NCBI GenBank assembly: GCA_013141375.1
Contig: JABFRC010000280.1
Location: 1-38,151 of the forward strand
Direction: 5' to 3'
DNA length: 38,151 nt
Origin: Methylococcaceae bacterium
GTDB taxonomy: Bacteria > Pseudomonadota > Gammaproteobacteria > Methylococcales > Methylomonadaceae
Under the pieces are notes generated by a model that searched no databases, had not been told where the DNA came from, and saw only the letters and a list, made by a program, of their open reading frames with translations. This document shows, one piece after another, positions 24,493 to 34,389 of the stretch (positions within the stretch are counted from its first letter, which is position 1; every line of letters starts with the position of its first letter). Position numbers and translations under genes: made by a program.

Positions 24493-27400
24493 ATGCCCAA
24501 AAGTGATACGCAACCTGATCACAATCGATTGCTTCCTCAAGGTTTCAACGATTCTTCAGAAGCCCTAAATTCCGGAATATTCCATTCGGTGGTCGATCAC
24601 ATGCCTAATGGTCTGATTTATTGCCAAATGCTTTATGACCAAGAGGGGCATGCCTGTGATTTTGTGTTTCTGTATTCAAATGCGGCGTTTACAGGACTTA
24701 CCGGATGGCATGACGTCGCCGGCAAGCGTATTTCAGAAGTGCTTCCCGATATTCTCCAATCAAATCCTGAACTACTGAATATTTATAGTCGTGTCGCCAA
24801 AGGCGCGCCGGCCGAAAAATTTGAATCGTTTATCGGAACATTGGGCAAGTGGTTTATCGTTAATGTCTTTAGTCCTAATAGAGAGCACTTTGTTGCCGTT
24901 TTCAATGACATTTCCGAACAAAAAACGTTTGAGAGTGCGCTGGAAAGGCTGATTGATGCCGTTCGCCAATGCGACGAAGTCATAATTATTACTGACAATG
25001 CAATGCAAATTCACTATGTGAATCCAGCTTTCGAAAGACTATTTGGTTACACTCAAGAAGAGATCAACGGCAAGGCATTAAGCATTCTGCTGCCTGATGA
25101 TGCCGAGCTAAAACCCTATAACAAAATTGAAAATCGCGCGTTTACCGGTGAAAAATTACGCCGAGCCAAGGATGGCCGAAACATCCCGGTATTGTTGAAA
25201 GTTGGGCCGATCCTTGATCATGAAGGTACCGATATTGGCTTTATAGGCACGATGACTGATCTGACCGAGATCAAATCAGTGATGAAAACGTTGGCAGAGA
25301 GTGAAGCCTTCAACCGCGCCATCCTGGATTCGGTGAGCGATGAAATTGCCGTGCTTGATCGCCACGGCTTTATTATCAAGGTCAATGAATCCTGGAGTAA
25401 ATTCTCCCTGGAAAACAGCCTGATACCTGGCAAACCTTATCCCTATACCGATATTGGCAGTAACTATCTGGCAGCTTGCCAATCCAGTATTAACGATGAT
25501 GCGGGGGCTAACAATAATCCACAAGAAGGTATTCGCGCAGTATTGGAAGGTCGACTATCTACCTTTAGCATGGAATATCCTTGCCATACTGCTGACCAGC
25601 AACGTTGGTTCAAAATGAAAGCCATGCCGCTTGGCTCAGCAAAATATGGCGCAGTTATCTCGCACACCGATATCAGCGAGTTCAAACTTGCCGAACAGGC
25701 ATTGCAATCCAGCGAAATGCGCTTTCGCAATCTCTTAGAAAACATTCCATCGGTTGCAGTGCAGGGCTACGGAAGCAATGGTGTTATTCATTATTGGAAC
25801 GAAGCGTCGGAAAACATCTATGGCTATACCGCCGATGAAGCCATAGGTAAAAATCTGCTTGAACTGATCATTCCGGAAGAAATGCATGACGATGTTAAAC
25901 ACGCCATCCAATCAATGTTTGCATCCGGCTGCCCAACGCCTTCTTCTGAATTATCGCTACTGCGTAAAGACGGTACAAAAGTAGATGTTTTCTCAAGCCA
26001 TGCCTACGTCCATGTCCCGGGAAAAGAGCCCGAACTGTTCTGCGTTGATGTTGATCTGTCTGAGCGTAAACGCATTGAAGAAGCCTTGCGAGCCAGTGAA
26101 CAACGCTGGCAATTTGCGCTGGAAGGCGCTGGCGATGGGGTGTGGGATGTTAATCTGGAAACATGTAAATCTCATTATTCAAAGCGCTACCAGGAAATGC
26201 TTGGGTATGCCGACGGTGAGTTCACCGATAGCCACAGTGAATGGCTGGTTCGAATACATCCCGACGATAGAGAGCGAGTAGACGAGGCTGTTACATCATA
26301 TTTAGAAGACAAATCTGACATTTATGCCATCGAATACCGACTCCGCTGCAAGGATGGCAATTATAAATGGATTTTTGCCCGCGGCATGACAGTCAGTCGC
26401 AATGCCGATGGTCAGCCGCTACGTATGGTTGGTACGCATACAGACGTCACCGAGCGCAAAAAAATGGAAGGCTTATTACGGGAAAGTGAAGAACGATTTC
26501 GCAAAATTGCCAACTCAGCCCCCTTGCTTATATGGATTGCAGGAAGTGACAGCCTGTGCAGTTGGTTTAGCCAGGGATGGCTGGATTTTACAGGCAATTC
26601 TCTGGATCATGAATTGGGCAACGGCTGGACGAAAAGCGTACATCCAGATGATTTAGCTAGATGCTTAGACACCTATCTAAATCATTTTAATCAGCGACAA
26701 CCTTTTCACATGGAGTACAGGATTAAACACCATAGTGGAGAATACCGGTGGATCCATGACAATGGCGTGCCTCGCTTTGACGATAATGGCGAGTTTCTCG
26801 GCTATATCGGTTCCTGTCTGGATATAACTGATGCCCACGAAGTGCAGGAAGCATTTAAAAAAAGTCAGGAAATGTTAAATGAGGCCCAACATATCGCACA
26901 TCTGGGTAGCTGGGATTGCAGCATTGTCGATGGCAAAGTCAATTGGTCAGAAGAAGCAGCGAGCATTTATGTTCCTGATATACCTACCATTACCCCGAGC
27001 TTCGAAGCCTTCCAGCAATCCATCCATCCTGATGATAGGGATAAAGTCATGGCGGCAATTGCAGCTGCTTTAGATTATGGCCTTCCTTACAATATTGAGC
27101 ATCGAGTAGTATCAAAAATAAAAGGCATCCGCACTGTCCATGCGCAAGGTGTTGTCTACCGCGAAGTCAATGGCTTAGCCACCCGCATGGTGGGAAGCGT
27201 TCATGACGTTACCGACCAGCTACGCGCTGAACAATCCATCAAAGAAACACGCGAACAGCTCGAAAGCATGACGGCCGCTGTTCCTGGCGTGGTGTACCAG
27301 TTTGTCCGCTTTATTTCTGGAGAATGGCAGTTTCTTTATTTGAGTAAAGGCGTTGAAGAACTCTATGGTGTAACTGCAGAAAATGCGCTTCTCGATTACC

Positions 27401-28506
27401 GAGTTATTACCCACCGCATTTTGCCGGAGGACCGCGCCGCACAACGAGAATCCGTTGAACATTCAGCCAGAACTTTTACGTTGTGGGCGCATGACTTTCG
27501 CATTATCACCACGGACGGCAGACTTAAATGGGTTCGAGGGCGAGCCACACCCAAATTACAAGCCGATGGCAGTATACTTTGGAACGGCATTCTGACGGAC
27601 ATCACTGAGCTGAAAAAGGTAGAGGACTCACTTCTACTCTCCTCCAGTGTGTTTGCCCATACTCAGGAAAGCATCATTATTACCGATGCCAATTGTCATA
27701 TTATTGAAGTCAACGCTGCTTTTATCCGTGAACATGGCTACAGCCGTGAGGAAATCATCGGTAAGAACCCTCACATACTGCAATCCGGTATTCATAGCAA
27801 AGAGTTTTATCAGAGTATGTGGCAGGGTATTGAAGAAAGCGGCTATTGGAGCGGTGAATTATGGAATCGCAAAAAAAATGGTGATATTTACGCTGCGTTA
27901 CTTACCATTTCAGCCGTTAAAAATGAGCAAGGCTTGGTAAGCCACTATCTAGGTGTGTCGACCAACATCACGCATATCAAAAATCACCAGAAGGAACTCG
28001 AACATATTGCCCATCACGACGCCTTAACCGGCTTGCCTAATCGCATTTTGCTGGCCGATCGCATGAAACAGGTTATCGCCCATGCCAAACGGGAAAAACA
28101 GCTCTTAGCCGTTTGCTATCTGGATTTGGATGGATTCAAACCCATCAACGATGCCGCTGGCCATGAAGCAGGCGATCAAGTGCTTATAGAAGTAGGCAAA
28201 CGCATAGGAGAGACCATTCGCAGCGGAGATACAGTCGCGCGTTTGGGCGGTGATGAATTTGTAATCCTATTATTGGGTGTCGACCAAATTGAGGAATATA
28301 TGACGACATTCGATCGGCTGTTAAATGCAATTTCCCAACCAATCACTATTGCCGGTAACGATTATCGGGTAAGTGCCAGCATTGGCGTTAGCTTATATCC
28401 GCAAAATTCTGAAGATCCCGATACCTTGTTAAGGCAAGCTGATCAAGCCATGTATTCAGCCAAGCAATCAGGGAAAAATCGTTACCAACTCTATAATCGA
28501 CAATGA
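24493..28506 (+). CDS. Diguanylate cyclase with nine PAS domains
   Basis: A soluble protein of about 1337 residues. I count nine PAS-type domains in series, several with the PAC ending (for example VDLSERKRIEEAL, TDVTERKKMEGLL, LDITDAHEVQ, TDITELKKVE), then a GGDEF domain with GGDEF at residues 1252-1256 and the inhibitory-site-like upstream region lacking a clear RxxD. No EAL domain is present, so it should make cyclic-di-GMP from GTP. No membrane helix or signal peptide is seen, so it senses cytoplasmic cues. I prefer ATG 24493 because the upstream TTG (24454) has no ribosome site and lies close to a palindrome. The final PAS-GGDEF part closely resembles that of the 15955-20682 protein. Confidence 0.88.
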   Translation: MPKSDTQPDHNRLLPQGFNDSSEALNSGIFHSVVDHMPNGLIYCQMLYDQEGHACDFVFLYSNAAFTGLTGWHDVAGKRISEVLPDILQSNPELLNIYSRVAKGAPAEKFESFIGTLGKWFIVNVFSPNREHFVAVFNDISEQKTFESALERLIDAVRQCDEVIIITDNAMQIHYVNPAFERLFGYTQEEINGKALSILLPDDAELKPYNKIENRAFTGEKLRRAKDGRNIPVLLKVGPILDHEGTDIGFIGTMTDLTEIKSVMKTLAESEAFNRAILDSVSDEIAVLDRHGFIIKVNESWSKFSLENSLIPGKPYPYTDIGSNYLAACQSSINDDAGANNNPQEGIRAVLEGRLSTFSMEYPCHTADQQRWFKMKAMPLGSAKYGAVISHTDISEFKLAEQALQSSEMRFRNLLENIPSVAVQGYGSNGVIHYWNEASENIYGYTADEAIGKNLLELIIPEEMHDDVKHAIQSMFASGCPTPSSELSLLRKDGTKVDVFSSHAYVHVPGKEPELFCVDVDLSERKRIEEALRASEQRWQFALEGAGDGVWDVNLETCKSHYSKRYQEMLGYADGEFTDSHSEWLVRIHPDDRERVDEAVTSYLEDKSDIYAIEYRLRCKDGNYKWIFARGMTVSRNADGQPLRMVGTHTDVTERKKMEGLLRESEERFRKIANSAPLLIWIAGSDSLCSWFSQGWLDFTGNSLDHELGNGWTKSVHPDDLARCLDTYLNHFNQRQPFHMEYRIKHHSGEYRWIHDNGVPRFDDNGEFLGYIGSCLDITDAHEVQEAFKKSQEMLNEAQHIAHLGSWDCSIVDGKVNWSEEAASIYVPDIPTITPSFEAFQQSIHPDDRDKVMAAIAAALDYGLPYNIEHRVVSKIKGIRTVHAQGVVYREVNGLATRMVGSVHDVTDQLRAEQSIKETREQLESMTAAVPGVVYQFVRFISGEWQFLYLSKGVEELYGVTAENALLDYRVITHRILPEDRAAQRESVEHSARTFTLWAHDFRIITTDGRLKWVRGRATPKLQADGSILWNGILTDITELKKVEDSLLLSSSVFAHTQESIIITDANCHIIEVNAAFIREHGYSREEIIGKNPHILQSGIHSKEFYQSMWQGIEESGYWSGELWNRKKNGDIYAALLTISAVKNEQGLVSHYLGVSTNITHIKNHQKELEHIAHHDALTGLPNRILLADRMKQVIAHAKREKQLLAVCYLDLDGFKPINDAAGHEAGDQVLIEVGKRIGETIRSGDTVARLGGDEFVILLLGVDQIEEYMTTFDRLLNAISQPITIAGNDYRVSASIGVSLYPQNSEDPDTLLRQADQAMYSAKQSGKNRYQLYNRQ

Positions 28507-28534
28507 AAAACTGACGGTACAAATTCCAACTCAC

Positions 28535-28660
28535 TAATGGAAACCTCTAAAAATTATCCATTCATGCTTCGACAGTCTCAGTACGAACGGATAAGTAATT
28601 GATTTAATGTACTAACCGTTCGCACTGAGATGTCGAAGTGCAATTTTAGAGGCACCCTAA
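28535..28660. repeat. Dispersed palindromic element, copy 3
   Basis: The third and most diverged copy of the element seen at 3135 and 3665. The outer arms are GGAAACCTCTAAAAATT and AATTTTAGAGGCACCC. Inside, CTTCGACAGTCTCAGTACGA is set against CGTTCGCACTGAGATGTCGA, with the shared centre TAATTGATTTA. It lies between the convergent ends of the PAS-GGDEF gene and lplT, as expected for an element tolerated at 3' ends. Confidence 0.78.
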
Positions 28661-28759
28661 TTTCTTAGTAATCAGAAGCGAACTGCTTGTTCATTAACTG
28701 CTAATGGCAGTCAAACCCACCAACTGAAAGTGTTGTACAACGACCGTAATACCTTGCTA

Positions 28760-30028
28760 TCAATCCTGATCATGGCCATGTTTTTTGGTTAACCAAGCCA
28801 TTGCGGATGATACAAATAGCCCAAATACAATCACGATGGTGTTCACCGCAAACCCCACCTTAATCATTAAAGCATAAGCGCCAAGCATCATTAAAATACT
28901 CAAGTTTTCATTGAAATTTTGCACCGCGATTGAGTGCCCCGAGCCCATGAGTTGATGGCCGCGATGTTGCAATAACGCATTCATGGGGATCAAAAAACTG
29001 CCGGCCAGGGTGCCAATCACCAACAACATTATCACCGCCATACGCCAATCAGTGACGTATACCATGCCAAATACAACCAATCCCATGGCGATACCTAAAG
29101 GCAATACTTTCACGGCATGCGCCAATGGCACAGCCTTGGTTGCTACTACAGAACCAATGGCTAAACCCACCGCGACAACTGCAGTCAATTGAGTTGCTTG
29201 CTCCAGATCAAGCTTTAGCGCCAATGCCGACCAAGCGAGAATAATAAAACGCAAGCTGGTTCCGGCGCCCCAAAATAATGAAGTGACTGCAAGAGAGACT
29301 TGGCCTAATGGATCTTTCCATAAAAGCAGGAAACTTTGCCAAAAATCCGCTAACAAAAACCCCGGTGACCGATTCCGTAAAACGTGTTCAATCGGTAGCT
29401 TGGGAATATAAAAATTAAGTATCGCTGCGACAAAATAAAGCCCCAGAGTGACAAAAATCGCAAATTCAGGCGCGGTATCAATGCCGCCATTAAATTCAAG
29501 TCCGCCCAGTTGCTGGACGACTTGGGCCTCTACCCGATGACCTAACAGTAAGCCGCCAAAAATGGCACCTAAAATAATGGCCAAAACAGTCAAGCCTTCC
29601 ATCCAGCCATTGGCCCAGATCAATTTATCAGCAGGTAGCCATTCGGTAAGAATGCCATATTTAGCAGGCGAATACATCGCAGCGCCGATACCGACAAAAC
29701 CATAAGCAATCAGTGGATGTAAACCCAGTAACATGGCTAAACATCCGACTATCTTGATCGTATTGCTAATAAACATGACACGACCTTTCGGTAATGCATC
29801 GGAGAAAGCGCCAACAAATGGTGCAAGCACGATAAAGGCGAACACGAAGAATTGTTGTAATACCGGTGTTTGCCAGGAGGGGGCATCTAGGTGTTTGAGT
29901 AGGGCTATTGCCGCGAATAAAAGCGCGTTATCCGCCAGTGATGAAAAAAATTGTGCTGCAAGAATGGTATTGAAACCGCGATTCATGAGACTTAAAACCC
30001 TAAGTAAAGCTTTAGAAACCAGCATCAT
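28760..30028 (-). CDS. lplT: Lysophospholipid transporter LplT (MFS)
   Basis: A 422-residue inner-membrane carrier of the major facilitator superfamily with about 12 membrane helices. It matches LplT at many diagnostic places: AAQFFSSLADNALLFAAIALLK at the first helix, FAPFVG-like LAPFVGAFSDALPKGRVM, AAMYSPAKYGILTEWLP, LIWANGWMEG, TSLFWGAGTSLRFI, and the late IPMNALLQHRGHQLMGSGHSIAVQNFNEN. In E. coli LplT flips lysophospholipids inward for reacylation by Aas, which is not in this window. The first methionines are uncertain; translation may begin at the internal Met15 (29986). It is convergent with the PAS-GGDEF gene and divergent from the multicopper oxidase gene. Confidence 0.92.
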   Translation of the reverse strand: MMLVSKALLRVLSLMNRGFNTILAAQFFSSLADNALLFAAIALLKHLDAPSWQTPVLQQFFVFAFIVLAPFVGAFSDALPKGRVMFISNTIKIVGCLAMLLGLHPLIAYGFVGIGAAMYSPAKYGILTEWLPADKLIWANGWMEGLTVLAIILGAIFGGLLLGHRVEAQVVQQLGGLEFNGGIDTAPEFAIFVTLGLYFVAAILNFYIPKLPIEHVLRNRSPGFLLADFWQSFLLLWKDPLGQVSLAVTSLFWGAGTSLRFIILAWSALALKLDLEQATQLTAVVAVGLAIGSVVATKAVPLAHAVKVLPLGIAMGLVVFGMVYVTDWRMAVIMLLVIGTLAGSFLIPMNALLQHRGHQLMGSGHSIAVQNFNENLSILMMLGAYALMIKVGFAVNTIVIVFGLFVSSAMAWLTKKHGHDQD

Positions 30029-30127
30029 TACATTTTAAGGTTAAAGCTTTATTTCAATTTAGATGAAAAGACTGCCGCTTAGAAAGTGCATCAAATTGCG
30101 ATTAATATAAGAATGGGTTCTGATTGA

Positions 30128-30155
30128 TGTGAAATATTCACACTTTCCTTGTGAA
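30128..30155. promoter_or_regulatory. Three alternating TGTGAA half-sites in the lplT/multicopper oxidase divergent region
   Basis: TGTGAA (30128-30133), TTCACA (30137-30142) and TGTGAA (30150-30155) form two overlapping dyads with 3- and 7-base centres. The first, TGTGAAATATTCACA, is one base shorter than a CRP site. They lie 100 bases upstream of lplT and about 240 bases upstream of the oxidase gene. The rest of this 367-base gap shows no gene. Confidence 0.35.
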
Positions 30156-30395
30156 CTATTTCAACGAGCCCAGCGCATTAAATTTTTATCCTGAACGAGT
30201 ATTGGACAACAGCGGTCACTAATCTTCCGTGCTGGTGAAAACAAAGCTAATACTCACTTCCCGTTTGAGCAATAACTACATTTAAAATACCGGGTAAGTA
30301 CGTTTTTAGTAACGGTTGATATAAAAAATCCAGCTATCCGTGCTGATACGAATTAGTCGTAACTTTTGCTCGTTTATATTCCGGAGGATATATCC

Positions 30396-32429
30396 ATGGC
30401 TAAACCAAAACTTACATCTGCACAATTTTATGCTTTACGTTTTACCGATGAAATCGCATTTCCAAAGATAATAAGAGTGGGGACCACCCGCAAGCGGGTA
30501 CTTATTAAACAGGCGTTGATCAATTTACATTCTGCGTTGGAAGATACGCCAATCTGGTGCTACGCCGTCAAATCCGGCACAACGGAAATCATTAACCCCA
30601 GCTTCGAAGTTGAAAGCGGTGTAACTTCCAAATTTGAATGGGTAAATCAACTGGCGGGACAAAACTTACCGATAACCGCTGCCACCGTAAAATACCTGGA
30701 AGTTGACGGTGCGAGCGTTATCCCGCAAAACAGCCCTGGTGCGTTGGCATTAACCGTAAACCAGACGGTTGATTTAGGCGCGCGTAAAGCCGATGAAACC
30801 TTTCTGCCTTTAAATCAGATTCCACCGATTGCAGTAACGCATTTGCATGGTGGCTATACCGAAGCCAATTCCGATGGCTGGACTGAAAACAGCATCTCTC
30901 CCGGCCAGTTGCAACTGGATCAATACAGTAATAAACAACCCTCCACCCTGATCTGGTATCACGATCACGCCATGCATATTACCCGTCTGAATGTGTATTC
31001 AGGTTTGGCCGGCTTTTATTTTATTCGTGACAATGATGACCGACGGGTTATTAATGACTTAAATTTACGCAGCACACCCACTGAACAACGTCCCAAATAT
31101 GAGCTTCCGCTCTTGATTCAAGATTGCAATCTGGATGTGGATATTGCCGGCAATATCGCCAGCACACTGTTGCATAAGGTTGAGTCCGGAGAAGGTCCAA
31201 TGGAGTTTTTTGGACCTTACACCCTGGTAAATAAAAAGATTTGGCCAAAATGCACCGTTAAACGTCGGCAATATCGACTGCGTCTACTGAACGGCTCGAA
31301 TGCCAGAACTTATCGCTTAACCTTACTAGCCGACAATGATGTTAATAAAAAAGTTGATTGGTTCAGTATCGCCAAAGTCATCGGTACCGATGGCGGCTTG
31401 TTGGCCAATCCTATCAATCCTGATGGCGATCTAGTGCTCGCGCCCGCTGAACGGCTCGATTTGATTGTCGATTTTGCTGCGGTCAATGCACAAACACTGA
31501 CAGTAGTAAACACGGCCCCTGCTCCCTATAACGGCAATGACTTACCGCTTGTTCCAAGCTTAGGCGAAGCCACTGATTCAACAACGCTTAGCCTGCGAGT
31601 ACGCTATCCGGAAATAATGCGCTTTGATTTAACCGGAGTTGCCCAAGCCCCGAAAGCCATTCCCGCCTTATCGAGTAGCTTTCGCCGGATTGTTCATGAG
31701 GCCGTTGATGCCGATCCTGGAGAGCAAGTCATTGTACTGCCTGATACTGGGGTGCCTGGCCATCACAAACATCGATATGTTGCCTTGGTAGAAGAGTTAC
31801 TCTCAGCAACTGACACCACAGCGGTACTGACTTTACGGGAACTACTGCCGTACACCCCGGTTGCAGGCGTAACGCCGATGGAGCGATTGATTGAAATTAC
31901 CGAGCCCGATCCTGTCAATCCAGCGGCATTAGTCACCAAAACCTATCAAACCGCCGCGAAGATGTTTCATGAAAGTGTTAATTTCGTCGGCAACCTGGGG
32001 GAAATCGAAGTATGGAAGGTTATTAATCTGTCGCCTGATACCCACCCACTGCACATTCATCTCAGCCAGTTACAGGTCATTGGACGAGTAGTAGCATCAA
32101 ATCCCGCGACTATGATTCCTGATCCTGCAACCTTGGACTGGCTGGATTTATCTGCACCGGTTTCCGTCACCTTGGATACGGAACAAGCCATCGTCGAAAG
32201 CGACCGGGCTTGGAAAGATGTCATTCGTATTGATCCGGGTCAGCTGGTAAAAATTGCCGTGCCCCTGGGAACGATTGATCCGCTAACCAACACTATCAAA
32301 GCAGAAGGTTTCAGCGGCAGATATATGTATCATTGCCATCTTCTGGAGCATGAAGATCACGACATGATGCGCCCCTTTGTCGTATTGGACAAAGCAATCG
32401 CAGCGTTAATGCCCCATCATCAACATTAA
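30396..32429 (+). CDS. Multicopper oxidase (CotA/phenoxazinone synthase-like)
   Basis: A 677-residue laccase-type oxidase that would couple one-electron substrate oxidation to reduction of oxygen to water. All copper motifs are present: HLHGG (His149/His151), WYHDHAMH (His189/His191), HPLHIH (His550, 553, 555) and YHCHLLEHEDHDMM (His646, Cys647, His648, His652, axial Met657 region). It is longer than B. subtilis CotA (513 residues), nearer to phenoxazinone synthase. There is no signal peptide, so it is probably cytoplasmic or released otherwise. I chose ATG 30396 because GGAGG at 30383-30387 sits 8 bases upstream; the frame's earlier TTG adds ten residues without support. Substrate unknown. 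Confidence 0.93.
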   Translation: MAKPKLTSAQFYALRFTDEIAFPKIIRVGTTRKRVLIKQALINLHSALEDTPIWCYAVKSGTTEIINPSFEVESGVTSKFEWVNQLAGQNLPITAATVKYLEVDGASVIPQNSPGALALTVNQTVDLGARKADETFLPLNQIPPIAVTHLHGGYTEANSDGWTENSISPGQLQLDQYSNKQPSTLIWYHDHAMHITRLNVYSGLAGFYFIRDNDDRRVINDLNLRSTPTEQRPKYELPLLIQDCNLDVDIAGNIASTLLHKVESGEGPMEFFGPYTLVNKKIWPKCTVKRRQYRLRLLNGSNARTYRLTLLADNDVNKKVDWFSIAKVIGTDGGLLANPINPDGDLVLAPAERLDLIVDFAAVNAQTLTVVNTAPAPYNGNDLPLVPSLGEATDSTTLSLRVRYPEIMRFDLTGVAQAPKAIPALSSSFRRIVHEAVDADPGEQVIVLPDTGVPGHHKHRYVALVEELLSATDTTAVLTLRELLPYTPVAGVTPMERLIEITEPDPVNPAALVTKTYQTAAKMFHESVNFVGNLGEIEVWKVINLSPDTHPLHIHLSQLQVIGRVVASNPATMIPDPATLDWLDLSAPVSVTLDTEQAIVESDRAWKDVIRIDPGQLVKIAVPLGTIDPLTNTIKAEGFSGRYMYHCHLLEHEDHDMMRPFVVLDKAIAALMPHHQH

Positions 32430-32450
32430 GCAGTAATGTTTTAGCTATTT

Positions 32451-32486
32451 GATTCACCGCCAAAACAAGCACACCGGCGGTGAATC
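32451..32486 (+). terminator. Hairpin terminator after the multicopper oxidase gene
   Basis: A perfect 11-base-pair stem GATTCACCGCC (32451-32461) / GGCGGTGAATC (32476-32486) with a 14-base loop, beginning 22 bases after the stop codon. No clean T run follows, so it may be an end-protecting hairpin more than an intrinsic terminator. Confidence 0.55.
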
Positions 32487-32881
32487 ATTGCTTCTATACG
32501 TACAGTAAATCAGCATAGATGCTGATATTCCAGCAGACACCCTCTTACCATTTCCCCGATCTCGGCTGAACAGTGAATGGGGCAAGCCTGATCAATTAAC
32601 GCTTTAATCCCTATTTACCTGAAAAATCGCTATCTCAGCACAGAGAGTTAGTTTGTTTATTTGCAACTGCTAATCAACAAGTTATCGATTTCTTAAGCCG
32701 AAATTTTTCCGCTGCAAACAATCCTTCTAACCATCAATTTAACAAATAGCCAACTCACAACTGCGCTAGTGGTATGCATATTGCTGTTTCTACTCGCTGG
32801 TTGATATACAGCCGCCACATGACTATCCCAAATGGCATTGCCTTTAGAATTTTTACATTCTCACTACCTTGGAGTTAAATA
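32487..32881. other. Gene-free stretch before the lipoprotein gene
   Basis: About 395 bases with no supported reading frame, RNA gene or repeat. The promoter of the downstream lipoprotein gene should lie here; a ribosome site TTGGAG ends it 9 bases before the ATG at 32882. Confidence 0.4.
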
Positions 32882-34351
32882 ATGAGTAGATCGATCTATC
32901 CGATACTTGGCCTGACGCTGACCTTATCAGTTACAGGCTGCGCAATCTTCAATCCCGAACCGTTAACGGCGACTGCTAACGAATTGGATGTTGCCAACAT
33001 CAGAACATTGGAATTCTCAGGCACCGGTCATTGGTATCAGTTTGGACAGGCGCCTAACCCTTCCCTGCCCTGGCCGGATTTTGAACTGAGCAGCTATACC
33101 GCTGATATCAACTATGTAACTTCGTCAGCACGTGTACAAACGACGCGTAAACAAATTATCGAGCCGGATCGTCAACGTCCGGTACCCACTGAGCAAAAAG
33201 CCGATCAATACATCAACGGCAACACAGCATGGAATCTTGCGCGTCCAGCCAATGCCGCTCCGGATGCAGCACCCGTTGCCTCAGCTCAACCCACAGCCGT
33301 GGAAGAACGCACCGCTGAAATTTGGTCAACACCCCAAGGATTTTTAAGAGCTGCTCAAGCCAACAATGCCAAGTCTAAGACTAGCCCTGCTGGAACTGAA
33401 GTATCGTTTACCGTAGGCGGCAAGTACCGTTATATCGGCACACTAAATTCAAACAAAACCGTCGCACGCGTTCAAACCTGGATTGATAACCCGGTACTTG
33501 GCGACACACTGGTCGAAACAAAGTTTCTGGACTATCAGGTTTTTGACGGTGTTAAATTTCCAAGCCATATCGTTCGCAGCATTGGCGGACACCCGGTACT
33601 GGATCTGAATGTCACTAAAGTAAAAACAAATCTGGCCGCCGAACTGCCTGTGCCTGACGATATTGCCAGCGCCAAACCGGCAGCAGTTACCGTAAAAGCA
33701 GATAAGTTAGCGACTGGCGTTTATTATCTGACTGGCGGTACGCATCACAGCGTAGCCATTGAGCAAAATAATCATGTAGTGGTTGTCGAGGCGCCTCAAA
33801 ATGAAGAACGTTCACTGGCAGTAATCGCCAAAGTTAAGGAACTGTTTCCTAACAAAGCCATTAAATTTTTGATTAACACCCATGCCCATTTTGACCATTC
33901 AGGCGGCTTGCGAACTTTTGTAGATGAAGGTTCAACGATTGTGACTGAGCAATCAAATCAACCGTATTATGAGAAAGTGTGGTCGGCACCAAGAACACTT
34001 AATCCTGACCGGCTTGCCAAATCTAAAAAACCGGCAAAATTCGAAACGTTTACTGACAAAATCTTAATTTCGGACGGCAGTCGCAAGATAGAAGTGCATT
34101 CCATTGCCGGAAACAGTCACAACGATGCTTTCGCATTAGTCTACTTGCCCAAAGAAAAGATTTTAATCGAAGCCGATGCATACACACCGCCAGCGGCCAA
34201 TGCGCCTGCGCCGACATCATTGAATCCCTACACGGTAAATCTGTATGACAACATCCAAAAACTAAACTTGGATGTTGATCAAATTGCCGCTTTGCATGGG
34301 CCGCGCGTAGTTAAACTTGACGACCTCAAAAAAGCTCTCGCTGTTAAGTAA
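32882..34351 (+). CDS. Metallo-beta-lactamase-fold lipoprotein
   Basis: A 489-residue lipoprotein. The signal peptide ends in a lipobox before Cys20 (LSVTGC). Residues about 40-270 form a region without a recognised name that resembles substrate-independent N-terminal parts of periplasmic MBL hydrolases. The MBL domain occupies about 275-485, with the zinc motif HAHFDH at 334-339 followed by SGGL, GNSHND as the next ligand histidine, EADAY for the bridging acidic residue and a final LHGPR histidine. It should be a zinc hydrolase tethered to a membrane facing the periplasm. The substrate is unknown. GGAG precedes the ATG and a strong hairpin follows the stop, so it is probably a single-gene transcript. 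Confidence 0.88.
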   Translation: MSRSIYPILGLTLTLSVTGCAIFNPEPLTATANELDVANIRTLEFSGTGHWYQFGQAPNPSLPWPDFELSSYTADINYVTSSARVQTTRKQIIEPDRQRPVPTEQKADQYINGNTAWNLARPANAAPDAAPVASAQPTAVEERTAEIWSTPQGFLRAAQANNAKSKTSPAGTEVSFTVGGKYRYIGTLNSNKTVARVQTWIDNPVLGDTLVETKFLDYQVFDGVKFPSHIVRSIGGHPVLDLNVTKVKTNLAAELPVPDDIASAKPAAVTVKADKLATGVYYLTGGTHHSVAIEQNNHVVVVEAPQNEERSLAVIAKVKELFPNKAIKFLINTHAHFDHSGGLRTFVDEGSTIVTEQSNQPYYEKVWSAPRTLNPDRLAKSKKPAKFETFTDKILISDGSRKIEVHSIAGNSHNDAFALVYLPKEKILIEADAYTPPAANAPAPTSLNPYTVNLYDNIQKLNLDVDQIAALHGPRVVKLDDLKKALAVK

Positions 34352-34361
34352 ATTTAGTTCC

Positions 34362-34389
34362 GTCGAGGTAGAGATTTCTCTACCTCGAC
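34362..34389. terminator. Perfect 13-bp hairpin after the MBL lipoprotein gene
   Basis: GTCGAGGTAGAGA (34362-34374) pairs perfectly with TCTCTACCTCGAC (34377-34389). It lies 10 bases after the stop codon. There is no trailing T run, so its role as terminator is likely but not certain. The remaining ~260 bases to the next gene hold no gene I can support. Confidence 0.55.
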
